22,312 bases of DNA from positions 1 to 22,312 of the forward strand of contig JADMLA020000033.1 of NCBI GenBank assembly GCA_015482705.2, given 5' to 3'. How positions within the stretch are numbered: position 1 is the stretch's first letter; every line of letters starts with the position of its first letter. Below are positions 9,397 to 17,212 of this stretch, one piece after another. The DNA comes from Prosthecochloris sp. Its GTDB lineage: Bacteria; Bacteroidota; Chlorobiia; Chlorobiales; Chlorobiaceae. Both the position numbers and the translations under genes were made by a program. The notes beneath the pieces were generated by a model, which saw only the letters and a list, made by a program, of their open reading frames with translations, was not told the DNA's origin and made no database searches.

Positions 9397-9408
9397 ACCG
9401 ATAGCATT

Positions 9409-10044
9409 ATGACCAAACAGGAAAAAATAGCGTTCATCAACCAGGCACTGGGAGCAAAGTACCCGTCACCCAAAAGCGAACTCAAACATTCAACACCATT
9501 TCAGCTTCTGGTCGCCACGATTCTAAGCGCACAGTCCACGGACAAACAGGTCAATATCATCACATCCGAACTCTTCAAAATCTGTCCGGATGCCGAAAGC
9601 ATGAGCCGCATGGAACTCGACCAGCTCAAAACGATCATTCGGTCGATCAATTATTTCAACAACAAGGCTAAAAACATTCTTGAAGCCAGCAGGATGATCG
9701 TTGACGTACATAACGGTGAAACGCCTTCCACCCGCGAAGAACTCGAGAACCTTCCGGGCGTCGGCAGAAAAACAGCCAACGTTGTACTCAGCAACGCATT
9801 CCATCAGCCCGTAATGCCTGTCGATACACATGTACACAGGGTTTCGAACCGGATCGGACTGGTAACGACCGATAAACCGCGCGATACCGAAGATGCACTT
9901 GTTGCGGTCATTCCACCTGAACTGGTCATAGCGTTCCACCACTATCTCGTGCTGCACGGACGATATGTATGCAAAGCAAGAAAACCCTTGTGCGCCGAGT
10001 GCCCGATCACAGCAGCCTGCAGCTATCCCGACAAAACAGTCTGA
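9409..10044 (+). CDS. nth: endonuclease III (DNA glycosylase/AP lyase)
   Basis: A base-excision repair enzyme that removes oxidised pyrimidines and nicks the abasic site. The helix-hairpin-helix segment LPGVGRKTANV is at 115-125 with catalytic Lys121, and the catalytic Asp139 is in VDTHVHR. Four cysteines (C188, C195, C198, C204) match the C-X6-C-X2-C-X5-C pattern of the [4Fe-4S] cluster. At 211 residues it is the usual length. It starts at ATG 9409, 12 bases after the phosphatase gene, and closes the folP-nth run. Two tandem copies of the dispersed repeat follow the stop. Confidence 0.96.
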   Translation: MTKQEKIAFINQALGAKYPSPKSELKHSTPFQLLVATILSAQSTDKQVNIITSELFKICPDAESMSRMELDQLKTIIRSINYFNNKAKNILEASRMIVDVHNGETPSTREELENLPGVGRKTANVVLSNAFHQPVMPVDTHVHRVSNRIGLVTTDKPRDTEDALVAVIPPELVIAFHHYLVLHGRYVCKARKPLCAECPITAACSYPDKTV

Positions 10045-10068
10045 GCGCTCACGACACCATTTCTTCCA

Positions 10069-10240
10069 GTCATCCTCGGGCAAGCGAAGCACGACCCGGG
10101 GATCCATCTCTTTCTGAAAGTCATCATGGACACCACATCACGTCCGGTATTGACCTCCCTTCTTTTGTCATCCTCGGGCAAGCGAAGCGCGACCCGGGGA
10201 TCCATCCCCTTCTGAAAGTCATCATGGATGCCGGGGCATG
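10069..10240 (+). repeat. dispersed palindromic repeat, copies 3 and 4 in tandem
   Basis: The 39-bp module (GTCATCCTCGGGCAAGCGA at its start) occurs at 10069-10107 and again at 10167-10205, a 98-base period. Each is followed by a variant of the second module (TCTGAAAGTCATCATGGA and onward). The second copy is closer to the consensus. They lie directly 3' of nth, before a small unrecognised gene. Confidence 0.75.
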
Positions 10241-10344
10241 TCTTGGAAAGGCAAATAAGCAGGAAGGACGGTTGATGGTGAAAGGGAATAACAGTATATT
10301 TTCAAATAAACCATTGATTAAAAATACTTTAAAATCGCTATGCC

Positions 10345-10791
10345 ATGCGAGATCACACGCCCGACTTCAAGCTGCAGGAACTCTCCACACCGAACAAACA
10401 ACTCATAAGTGAAACCGTTCGCCGGATTCTTGCCCGCCTGGCTGAAGACCGGCAGTTAACAGCCGATTCATTACTGGAATTCTGGGTTGAAGTTCCCGGT
10501 GTCAAGCGGCCGAGAGGCACATACCGGGGAGGCTTCCTGATGCCTGACAGCTTTATTGCAATTACAGACTATTTTCAGGCAAGCGAAGGGTCTCTTGTTC
10601 CTGCAGGATCGTTCAGTGACAGCGAAAACGCCTGGGAAGAGTTGTTCGATGAACTGTACTATCAGGTTGAAATCTTTACCTCACAGGTAGATTCATCAAA
10701 AGGAACAACACTCGAACTATGGACGGGTCATCGCAGCAGGCCTGAAGGAGAGTGGGTGTATGCTGTCGACACCAAAATAGAGTTGATTTAA
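10345..10791 (+). CDS. hypothetical protein, 148 residues
   Basis: I do not recognise this family. It is a soluble, acidic protein with no signal peptide, membrane segment or cysteine. Residues 1-60 look helical (ETVRRILARLAEDRQLTADSL), and the rest looks alpha/beta with aromatic-rich stretches (LEFWVEV, ELYYQVEIFT, LELWTGHR, EWVYAVD). The composition and ordered alternation of hydrophobic residues look like a genuine coding sequence. ATG 10345 was chosen; an ATG at 10340 is out of frame. It lies about 105 bases after the repeat and converges with the pabB-pabC gene. Confidence 0.6.
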   Translation: MRDHTPDFKLQELSTPNKQLISETVRRILARLAEDRQLTADSLLEFWVEVPGVKRPRGTYRGGFLMPDSFIAITDYFQASEGSLVPAGSFSDSENAWEELFDELYYQVEIFTSQVDSSKGTTLELWTGHRSRPEGEWVYAVDTKIELI

Positions 10792-10804
10792 GAACTGCAT
10801 ACAG

Positions 10805-10858
10805 TATGGGTGTCGCCCGGCCAAAGAGTCACCCTGATTTCACGAAGCGGCATCCATA
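10805..10858. other. inverted repeat between convergent genes
   Basis: TATGGGTGTCGC (10805-10816) can pair with GCGGCATCCATA (10847-10858): 12 pairs, two of them G-U, with a loop of about 30 bases. It lies just after the hypothetical gene stop and before the pabB-pabC stop. There is no T-tract, so a terminator role is only possible. The right arm resembles half of the dispersed repeat. Confidence 0.3.
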
Positions 10859-10874
10859 CCAAGTCACGGTCTGT

Positions 10875-12701
10875 TCACAGCACATCGTCACAGAGCACAG
10901 CCCGCCTCAACCCCCTGACTGAATTGCAGACAAATAAAAGATCGGCAGCCTGGATATCTTCCATAAAGAGAACCGTTTCTTTCACATCGTTCCGGGTAGC
11001 GAGAAAATATTGCCGGTAAATGCCGTTGAGAAGCCCTGAAGAAAGACGAGGAGTGTAGTACAGACCGTTTTTGGCAATGATGATGTTACTGATCGCCCCC
11101 TCGGTAACCTCTCCTCGTTCGTTGCAGAAAACAACCTCGTCAAATCCCCCGGATACCGCTTTCCTCAGCAGCTCATCGTAGAGCATGCGCTCTGTGGTTT
11201 TATGGCCTCTGAGAGGATTGTCCGAACGAATAACGGCTGACGACCTGCAGACCCTGGCCGGATCATGTGCATGCCGAAGAGCAATTTCATCGAAAGCAAT
11301 ATCGACGCTCCCATCATTCAACAGTTCGAGCCGGACCTTGTACCGTCCCTTTCCGACAAGCTCCTTTTCAGCAAGACGTTCGAGCTCCTCCCGACACGTG
11401 CCTCTATCGAAGGAAAAACCGAGCCCGAAAGCCGATTGCTGTAAACGAGAAAGGTGTTCCTCCAACCAGACATAGGAGCCGTTGAAAAGAATACTCTCGA
11501 AAATTCCGAAGTTCCGTTCAGGTTCCGGATCGAGAATCCTCGCTTTCAAGCGGCACTCTGCAAATTCTTCGTCCGACTTCGAATCCCAGACAATACCCCC
11601 TCCTGCCCCGTACTCTCCCACTTTGCCATGGAGCGTCAGCGTTCGAATCGCAACATTGAAGCACATCGACCTGTCGGGAAGAATGTAACCAATTGCGCCG
11701 GTATAGATTCCTCTCGGAGAACGTTCGAGCTCCTGTATCAACTGCATCGCTCTGATCTTCGGCGCACCCGTTACCGAACCACAGGGAAAAACAGCGTGGA
11801 ACAGGTCATAAAGCGAGCAGTCATCGAGTAACTCTCCCCGAACAGAAGAAACCATCTGATGAAGCGTAGGATAAGTTTCTGTCACGAAAAGTTCCGGTGC
11901 GTCAACCGAACCGGATTTGCAGATTCTACCCAGGTCATTGCGCAATAGGTCTACGATCATGAGGTTTTCCGCCCTGTTTTTCTCATCCGACTGCAGCCAG
12001 CCGCGTCTCAACCGGTCCTCTTCCTCATTTCCACCTCTCATCGAGGTTCCTTTCATCGGCCTGGTTTCGATACAGCTCCCCTCACATCTGAAAAAAAGTT
12101 CCGGCGATAACGAGAGAATGTGATGGCTTCCAAGGTTAAGAAATGCAGAATACACGTCAGGCTGTCTTCCTGAAAGGTCCCGTAAAAGACCGGGAGCACT
12201 TCCTGAAAATTCAAAACGATATCTCCCGGTGAAATTAATCTGATAAACATCCCCGGCCCCAATATGTCGCTTTATGCGATCGATCTTTTCGGCATACTCT
12301 TCCTTTGTCAGATCGAAAACCGGTTCACTGTAACGGCAGTCCCCTGAAAGCATGTGTCCGGTTTCATCCTTGTTCAGCAATCGCGAAGTGTCATAAACCC
12401 CGAACCAGGCCAGAGGCAGATCACCACTGCGGGTATGGAAAGAACTGAAAGAGCCTGGCTCGAAGCCGTAACCCGCTTCATAACCGATATATCCCGCAAG
12501 ACAAAACCCTTTTGCAAGACGTTCGTCGAGTTCTACGAAAAAAGAGAACATATCCTTGAAAGACCTGAGTTCCAGCCACTCTACCGGATCAGCAAACAGA
12601 AGTGAACTCCCGGCACGGTCTTTGAGAAAAGAACCGCCCAACAAAACCGTATGAGTTTTGCCGATAAGCGTTGTAGCGTTCGGGTTATCGCTCTTGAACA
12701 T
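10875..12701 (-). CDS. pabB: fused aminodeoxychorismate synthase component I / aminodeoxychorismate lyase
   Basis: Makes p-aminobenzoate for folate: PabB converts chorismate plus ammonia to aminodeoxychorismate, and PabC (PLP-dependent lyase) releases pyruvate to give PABA. Residues about 1-390 are the chorismate-binding domain, with ETRPMKGT (catalytic Lys217), NLMIVDLLRNDLGR, GSVTGAPK (308-315) and YGAGGGIVWDS. Residues about 395-608 are a class IV aminotransferase-type domain starting GIFESILF, with the likely PLP lysine K501 in GHKTTERM and EGAISNI near its end. The longer frame to 12743 would use a TTG; ATG 12701 is preferred and gives 608 residues. It overlaps the 3' end of ppx by 17 bases, implying translational coupling. 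The glutaminase partner (PabA) is not in the window. Confidence 0.93.
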   Translation of the reverse strand: MFKSDNPNATTLIGKTHTVLLGGSFLKDRAGSSLLFADPVEWLELRSFKDMFSFFVELDERLAKGFCLAGYIGYEAGYGFEPGSFSSFHTRSGDLPLAWFGVYDTSRLLNKDETGHMLSGDCRYSEPVFDLTKEEYAEKIDRIKRHIGAGDVYQINFTGRYRFEFSGSAPGLLRDLSGRQPDVYSAFLNLGSHHILSLSPELFFRCEGSCIETRPMKGTSMRGGNEEEDRLRRGWLQSDEKNRAENLMIVDLLRNDLGRICKSGSVDAPELFVTETYPTLHQMVSSVRGELLDDCSLYDLFHAVFPCGSVTGAPKIRAMQLIQELERSPRGIYTGAIGYILPDRSMCFNVAIRTLTLHGKVGEYGAGGGIVWDSKSDEEFAECRLKARILDPEPERNFGIFESILFNGSYVWLEEHLSRLQQSAFGLGFSFDRGTCREELERLAEKELVGKGRYKVRLELLNDGSVDIAFDEIALRHAHDPARVCRSSAVIRSDNPLRGHKTTERMLYDELLRKAVSGGFDEVVFCNERGEVTEGAISNIIIAKNGLYYTPRLSSGLLNGIYRQYFLATRNDVKETVLFMEDIQAADLLFVCNSVRGLRRAVLCDDVL

Positions 12702-14253
12702 TCCGTGCTTCAAAACGAATCGATCTTTCAAGAACGGTTTCAAGCCAGGCTTTCATTCTTCCGGCAGCCCAGATTTCAATATCGGGGTTGTATATCGCAT
12801 TCAAACCGATGGTAACACTGCTGGCCATGATGTCGGCTTCGATGGAGACGATATTCTGGCGATGACCACGGTCGAGTCCGTTCGCGATGCGTAAAATACC
12901 CGAGAGAACATCTACAACCCTTCGCTGTCTGGGTTTGAGCAGGCTGTACGCCTCATGTTTTGTCGAAGGTGGGGACTTTCTGTGATACCTGGCGACGTCG
13001 GCCATGATATTGACTTCTGAAGGTGAAAATCCGCGAAGTTCACCGTTAAGAATGATGTATTGGCTGTGCTTGTGATGTGAAGAAATGGAAATGAAGGTAC
13101 CGATATTATGCAGCAATGCCGCATACTCGAGCAGTTCACGCTCATGGTTGCCCAGCTCATGCAGCGGTTGCAAACAGTCGAACATTTGCAGACACAAAGA
13201 AGCGATCTGTTCGGAATGGTGTTTATTCCAGTCACAGCGATATCCGAGCTCGATAACACTTTGACGGCGGATATTGAGTTCCAGACGCCGCTCTTCTCCA
13301 CCCGACCAGCTATTCTTCAGATAGTGAACCACCATGCCTTCACGCAGGGCCGAGTCTGAAATAGCCACCTCTTTGAGTTTGAAAAGAGAAAATATCACAT
13401 TCATCAGTACCAGGCCGGGAACAATCAAATCAACCCTTTTTTCATCGAGTCCGGTAAGTTTTTTTCGCTGCGAAGCATTCATCGCGAGAACCGACTTGTA
13501 GAATTTCTGAAACTCTTTTCGCGTAAACGAGCTCTGATTGAGCGTCACCTCATCGTCACGCCCCACCGCAGACCGGACCATCCTGGCAATGTTCTGTGCG
13601 GTTCCGGAAGAGGCGATTGCCCTTTTGATATTCAGCTCTCTTGATTTTTCAGCGGAAGTGAACAGCTCGGCAGCGAAGAACTGCTCGAGCAGACTGAGTT
13701 CATGGTTCGATACAGGGTCCGTTGTGATGAAACGCTCGAGCATACGGGCAACCCCGACTTTTCGACTCTCGAGAAGAAAAATCTTTTGATGATCGGCGAT
13801 GATAAACTCAACCGAACCACCACCGATATCGAAAATAAGCTCCGGTTCCTCCGAGAGCTTCACAGCACGCCGGACTCCATAATAAATGAACTGGGCTTCT
13901 TCGAGACCTGATACCACTTTTATCTTGAGACCGGTCTCCTCTCGTACTCTCTGTAAAAAAACGTCCTTGTTTTTTGCTTCACGGATCGCGCTTGTGGCAA
14001 ACGCAATGATGCTTTCCGGCTCAACCCCATGCTGTGATGCAAGTACCAGGAAATGCTTCAGCGTCGTGACACCCGCCTCCATCGCTTTCTCATCGAGCAT
14101 TTTCGTGGAAATACTACCGCGGCCAATGCAAATCATCTCCTTGACCCGGTCGATTTCTACGATACCTTTACCTTCACTTTCCTCGACAATCACCATGTGA
14201 AAAGAGTTGGTGCCGAGGTCGATTGCCGCAACTTTTCTTTTTCGCGTAGGCAT
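12685..14253 (-). CDS. ppx: Ppx/GppA-family exopolyphosphatase / pppGpp phosphohydrolase
   Basis: A 522-residue member of the ASKHA phosphatase family that shortens polyphosphate and/or converts pppGpp to ppGpp. N-terminal nucleotide-fold motifs are AAIDLGTNSFHMVIVE (from residue 9), FATSAIREAKN, VSGLEEAQFIYYGV and IFDIGGGSVEFII. The C-terminal half is HD-like (ALLHNIGTFISISSHHKHSQYIILN), as in the long Ppx/GppA form. Sequence alone does not decide between the Ppx and GppA activities. ATG 14253 directly precedes the conserved core. It is the first gene of a pair with pabB-pabC, and a perfect 12-bp tandem repeat lies 52-75 bases upstream. Confidence 0.92.
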   Translation of the reverse strand: MPTRKRKVAAIDLGTNSFHMVIVEESEGKGIVEIDRVKEMICIGRGSISTKMLDEKAMEAGVTTLKHFLVLASQHGVEPESIIAFATSAIREAKNKDVFLQRVREETGLKIKVVSGLEEAQFIYYGVRRAVKLSEEPELIFDIGGGSVEFIIADHQKIFLLESRKVGVARMLERFITTDPVSNHELSLLEQFFAAELFTSAEKSRELNIKRAIASSGTAQNIARMVRSAVGRDDEVTLNQSSFTRKEFQKFYKSVLAMNASQRKKLTGLDEKRVDLIVPGLVLMNVIFSLFKLKEVAISDSALREGMVVHYLKNSWSGGEERRLELNIRRQSVIELGYRCDWNKHHSEQIASLCLQMFDCLQPLHELGNHERELLEYAALLHNIGTFISISSHHKHSQYIILNGELRGFSPSEVNIMADVARYHRKSPPSTKHEAYSLLKPRQRRVVDVLSGILRIANGLDRGHRQNIVSIEADIMASSVTIGLNAIYNPDIEIWAAGRMKAWLETVLERSIRFEARNVQER

Positions 14254-14304
14254 TGAGAAACAAACATGCTAACAAGTTGGAAAAATACGTAAGAGTGCCT
14301 TCTG

Positions 14305-14328
14305 TATACCCTGAACTATACCCTGAAC
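14305..14328 (-). promoter_or_regulatory. 12-bp tandem direct repeat upstream of ppx
   Basis: TATACCCTGAAC occurs twice without a gap (14305-14316 and 14317-14328), or GTTCAGGGTATA twice on the coding strand. It sits 52-75 bases before the ppx ATG, between the upstream terminator and the gene, a typical place for an operator or activator site. The binding protein is unknown. Confidence 0.4.
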
Positions 14329-14370
14329 GGAGTTTTCATGGCGCCCTCAAGATACGCCATTTATGGAGGA

Positions 14371-14400
14371 CAAAAAAAGGCCCGAAAAAATTCCGGGCCT
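14371..14400 (-). terminator. factor-independent terminator of the beta-barrel gene
   Basis: AGGCCCG (14378-14384) pairs with CGGGCCT (14394-14400) around a 9-base loop. Read on the - strand the stem is followed by a run of seven T (complement of 14372-14378). It lies about 30 bases after the stop of the barrel gene and separates it from ppx. Confidence 0.85.
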
Positions 14401-14429
14401 CGAGAAAAAAATATGGTTGACTTCATCGA

Positions 14430-14999
14430 CTAAAAGTAGTAGTGTGCACCAAGAGCGACACTGATACCATTCAGATCGAGCTCGAGATCATCATCATCAC
14501 CACCGTCAAAATCGGCATTGATCATGTGAAACTTGTACCCTACTTCCCAGTTGAAACCAAGCTCGGAAAACTCACTGAAGTAATGCTCGGCACCAATCAG
14601 AGGATTAATTACATAAACATCGACGTCATCTACAATGTCGTCACCATCGGACTCGAGATCTACACCGCCGAGACCGCCTTCAAGACCAACATAAAAACGG
14701 CTGTTGCTTTTTACTACTGGTGCATATATAAATTTACCAGTGAAAAGATACAGTGAACCATCAAACTCATCTACATCATCAACCTCAAGCGAAGCATCTC
14801 CATAAAAGAAGTTACCTTCGACAGCAATCTCATCACCAATCCAATAGCGTGCGCTTAGTCCTTGTAGAACATCACCGCCAAAAATGCCCTGGTAACCCAG
14901 ACCGATCTTATCCGCATTCGGGGTTTCACTTGCAAAAACATTACCAGCTGAAAAAGCCAGCGCAACAAAAGCAACCAACAGCATTTTAAAATGCTTCAT
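14430..14999 (-). CDS. outer-membrane beta-barrel protein, Asp-rich
   Basis: A signal peptide (MKHFKMLLVAFVALAFSAG, probable cut after VFA at residue 23) is followed by about 165 residues of alternating hydrophobic/polar strands (KIGLGYQGIF, LSARYWIG, AVEGNFFYG, RFYVGLEGGLGG, GFNWEVGYKFHMI), ending in ISVALGAHYYF. The terminal Phe and pattern match a small 8-stranded OmpA/OprF-like barrel inserted by the BAM complex. Several loops are strikingly Asp-rich (EVDDVDEFDG, DGDDIVDDVDVY, DGGDDDDLELD), suggesting cation binding or salt adaptation (inferred). It starts at ATG 14999 with a good Shine-Dalgarno (GGAG about 8 bases upstream), has its own promoter and terminator, and so is probably monocistronic. 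Exact function unknown. Confidence 0.8.
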   Translation of the reverse strand: MKHFKMLLVAFVALAFSAGNVFASETPNADKIGLGYQGIFGGDVLQGLSARYWIGDEIAVEGNFFYGDASLEVDDVDEFDGSLYLFTGKFIYAPVVKSNSRFYVGLEGGLGGVDLESDGDDIVDDVDVYVINPLIGAEHYFSEFSELGFNWEVGYKFHMINADFDGGDDDDLELDLNGISVALGAHYYF

Positions 15000-15323
15000 T
15001 TTTACTTCTCCGTTAATATTGTGTTACCGTTTAATAAAATAATGCAGCTGATGTGCCACATTACCCCATGATTATAGAAATTTCTCGACATTCAAACAAG
15101 CGCCATAACAGCGCCTTTTTTTTGCTTCATATCCTCCAAAGAGACAAAAAGGTATTTTTTACTGAAGAATATTCACATCTGATCGGATACGCTTTTCAGA
15201 GAGGAACGTTACACGGTTTTTTCAGAGAAATGTATATTGGTTACATAGAGTTGCGTATCTTTACCCCCGTACCCGCGAAACCGGGACAACCCTTTTCTGA
15301 AAACCGCTGAAAAGAACAACAGC
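15000..15323. other. divergent intergenic region
   Basis: Separates the - strand barrel gene from the + strand kinase-like gene. It holds the barrel gene's Shine-Dalgarno and promoter. I see no convincing gene; an open frame across 15053-15310 lacks coding character. A promoter for the rightward gene should lie here, but I found no clear one. Confidence 0.5.
15071..15099 (-). promoter_or_regulatory. promoter of the beta-barrel gene
   Basis: On the - strand a perfect -10 box TATAAT (complement of 15071-15076) is preceded after 17 bases by a weak -35 TTGTTT (complement of 15094-15099). This leaves a 5' untranslated region of about 65 bases before the ATG. Confidence 0.5.
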
Positions 15324-15986
15324 ATGCGGCAACCTGAGAGCATCGATTGTAATTTCAAATTCGAAGTTGCACGTAAGCTCATACACCTTTCTTCAGTTTC
15401 CATTGCCATCATATACTGCACTATCACAAAGGAACTGGCGCTTGTACTCCTCACCCCTCTTTTTTTGGGCTTTTTTCTGGTCGATCTCCTGAAAAACTTT
15501 GTCCCGTCACTATCCCGATGGTATCACTGTACCTTCGATCCGATGCTCCGTGAACATGAGCTTGAAAAAGAGCCCTTACAGCTCAATGGAGCGACGTACA
15601 TCACACTTTCCGCTCTGTTGATGGTGCTTTTTTTCCCGAAAATCATAGCCATCACCTGTTTTTCAATGGTTGCCATTTCGGATACCATGGCCGCTCTTGT
15701 CGGCAGAAAATTCGGAAAGCATCGGATAGGGGAAAAAAGTCTCGAGGGAAGTATGGCCTTTTTCGTATCGTCACTTCTGATCGTACTCATCGTTCCGAAA
15801 CTCGATCTGATCGCCGGAATTATCACTGCCTTGGCAGCAACAGTGGTAGAAGCGCTGTCACTTCGGATAAACGACTATAAGGTTGACGACAACCTTACCA
15901 TACCTCTGGCAGGCGCACTCGTCTGCTACCTGTACTACCTTCTTGTTTTACCCGACGCGATGCCATTGCTCGAAACCTGCCCCTGA
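15324..15986 (+). CDS. phytol/dolichol kinase-family membrane protein
   Basis: A 220-residue polytopic membrane protein. It has the SEC59/VTE5 (polyprenol, dolichol, phytol kinase) pattern: ARKLIHLSS near residue 16, and the key block SDTMAALVGRKFGKHRIGEKSLEGS from residue 119 (Asp120, Lys138) between membrane segments. Related enzymes phosphorylate isoprenoid alcohols with CTP. In a green sulfur bacterium such a protein could salvage phytol or farnesol for bacteriochlorophyll or quinone synthesis; that is inference. ATG 15324 was chosen because it leaves a short polar N-terminus before the conserved RK-IH motif. It is 15 bases upstream of tsaC, so the two are probably cotranscribed. Confidence 0.8.
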   Translation: MRQPESIDCNFKFEVARKLIHLSSVSIAIIYCTITKELALVLLTPLFLGFFLVDLLKNFVPSLSRWYHCTFDPMLREHELEKEPLQLNGATYITLSALLMVLFFPKIIAITCFSMVAISDTMAALVGRKFGKHRIGEKSLEGSMAFFVSSLLIVLIVPKLDLIAGIITALAATVVEALSLRINDYKVDDNLTIPLAGALVCYLYYLLVLPDAMPLLETCP

Positions 15987-16001
15987 ACCCTGTTCACTCC
16001 T

Positions 16002-16949
16002 ATGCAGACAATAGTGACCGAATCAGTTGACGTTGCAGCAAGATGGCTCAACCGCGGAGAAGTGGTTGCTTTTCCAACAGAGACCGTCTATGGCCTCGGT
16101 GGTGACATAACCAATGAAAAAGCTCTTGAAAGCATTTTTACCGCAAAGGGCAGGCCGGGGGATAATCCGCTGATCGTGCATATCCACGCTCCCGAACAAA
16201 TACAGAACATCGCATCGGAAATTCCGCCAACAGCCGAGCAATTCATTCAACATTTTTTTCCGGGCCCTCTGACACTGATACTCAAAAAGAATATCACCGT
16301 GTCGAATCTTGTTACAGGAGGGTTGTCAACCGTCGGGATCCGCTGCCCTGCACATCCTGTCGCGAGTGAATTTCTGAAACGATGCAATCATCCGGTAGCC
16401 GCTCCATCGGCAAACATTTCCGGCCGTCCGAGCTCGACCGACTGGCAAGCGGTCTACGATGACCTGAAAGGCAAAGTCCGCTGTGTCCTCAAAGGTCCGC
16501 AAAGCACTATAGGACTTGAATCAACGATTGTCGATTGCTCCGAAAACCCTCCCCGGCTGCTGAGATCCGGAGCTGTCAGCCTGGAATCCCTCAGAAAATA
16601 TGTTCCCGAAACACTTCCAGCAGCTCCGGTAGAAACACACGAGCAGCCCAAAAGCCCCGGCCTGAAATATCCGCACTACTCCCCTTCGGCACAGATCGAA
16701 CTTTGCGGCAGCGGCTACCCCGATTGTGCCGGAAGCACGAACAGCGCCTGGATAGGCTTGTCTTCACCACCGGAAAAAGCCTCTAAAATCGCCCTCTGCA
16801 AAACTCCAGAAGAATACGCCCAAAAACTTTTCAGCTTCTTCCGCGAATGCGACCGCGAACACATAGCAACCATCTACTGTGAAATGCCGCCGGAAAAAGG
16901 CATCGGCAGAGCAATCCGCGACCGCCTGCAACGCGCCGCGGAAAAGTGA
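16002..16949 (+). CDS. tsaC: threonylcarbamoyl-AMP synthase (TsaC/Sua5, long form)
   Basis: Makes threonylcarbamoyl-adenylate from threonine, bicarbonate and ATP, the first step of t6A37 modification of ANN-decoding tRNAs. The YrdC domain spans about residues 5-205: FPTETVYGLGGD (24-35), AKGRPGDNPLIVHI, PGPLTLIL, APSANISGRPSSTDW and STIVDC-PPRLLRSGA. A conserved linker with SPGLKYPHYSP follows, then a Sua5 C-terminal domain of about 80 residues, shorter than in the archaeal form. At 315 residues it is the long Sua5 type. ATG 16002 is 15 bases after the kinase-like gene and close to the conserved domain start. Confidence 0.94.
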   Translation: MQTIVTESVDVAARWLNRGEVVAFPTETVYGLGGDITNEKALESIFTAKGRPGDNPLIVHIHAPEQIQNIASEIPPTAEQFIQHFFPGPLTLILKKNITVSNLVTGGLSTVGIRCPAHPVASEFLKRCNHPVAAPSANISGRPSSTDWQAVYDDLKGKVRCVLKGPQSTIGLESTIVDCSENPPRLLRSGAVSLESLRKYVPETLPAAPVETHEQPKSPGLKYPHYSPSAQIELCGSGYPDCAGSTNSAWIGLSSPPEKASKIALCKTPEEYAQKLFSFFRECDREHIATIYCEMPPEKGIGRAIRDRLQRAAEK

Positions 16950-17212
16950 CTTTCGCTGTACGCACATGCCAGCCCACCTGCAATCGAAGTCCCTACGATA
17001 GCCGATACGGATCAAATAGTGCACCGGTGGCGGTTATGGAAATGGGGCTCCGCGTAACGAAGGAAGCAAAACGCAGATCTATAACCGACAACCATGACAA
17101 GAAAACCAGAGTCGGCTGAAACCATCAGGGACTTTGAGTGCAAATGGAGCGATAACCTCCGAGATAAGAGCAGTGCTCAGGGAGCGCTTGTCCACAATGT
17201 AAAGTGTGTTAT
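16950..17212. other. convergent intergenic region with inverted repeats and a 40-residue open frame
   Basis: A nested fold is possible: CGGTTAT (17031-17037) with ATAACCG (17081-17087), and inside it TCCGCGT (17049-17055) with ACGCAGA (17071-17077, one mismatch) around an A/G-rich 15-base loop. Downstream, an ATG at 17094 opens a 40-codon frame (MTRKPESAETIRDFECKWSD at its start) ending at 17216, overlapping the stop of the facing DUF3127 gene. It may be a small RNA, a small gene or a remnant of a larger element; I cannot decide. Confidence 0.3.

Noticed and set aside
9969..10412. 147-residue + strand frame spanning the nth end and the repeats
   Set aside because: Its body is a translation of two repeat copies, and it overlaps nth and the start of the next gene in other frames.
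15053..15310. 85-residue + strand open frame upstream of the kinase-like gene
   Set aside because: Starts with a non-ATG codon, overlaps the barrel promoter region, and shows no domain-like pattern.
17165..17187. Possible terminator (AGTGCTC with GAGCGCT) between the convergent genes
   Set aside because: The stem has a G-U pair and no T-tract follows on either strand.
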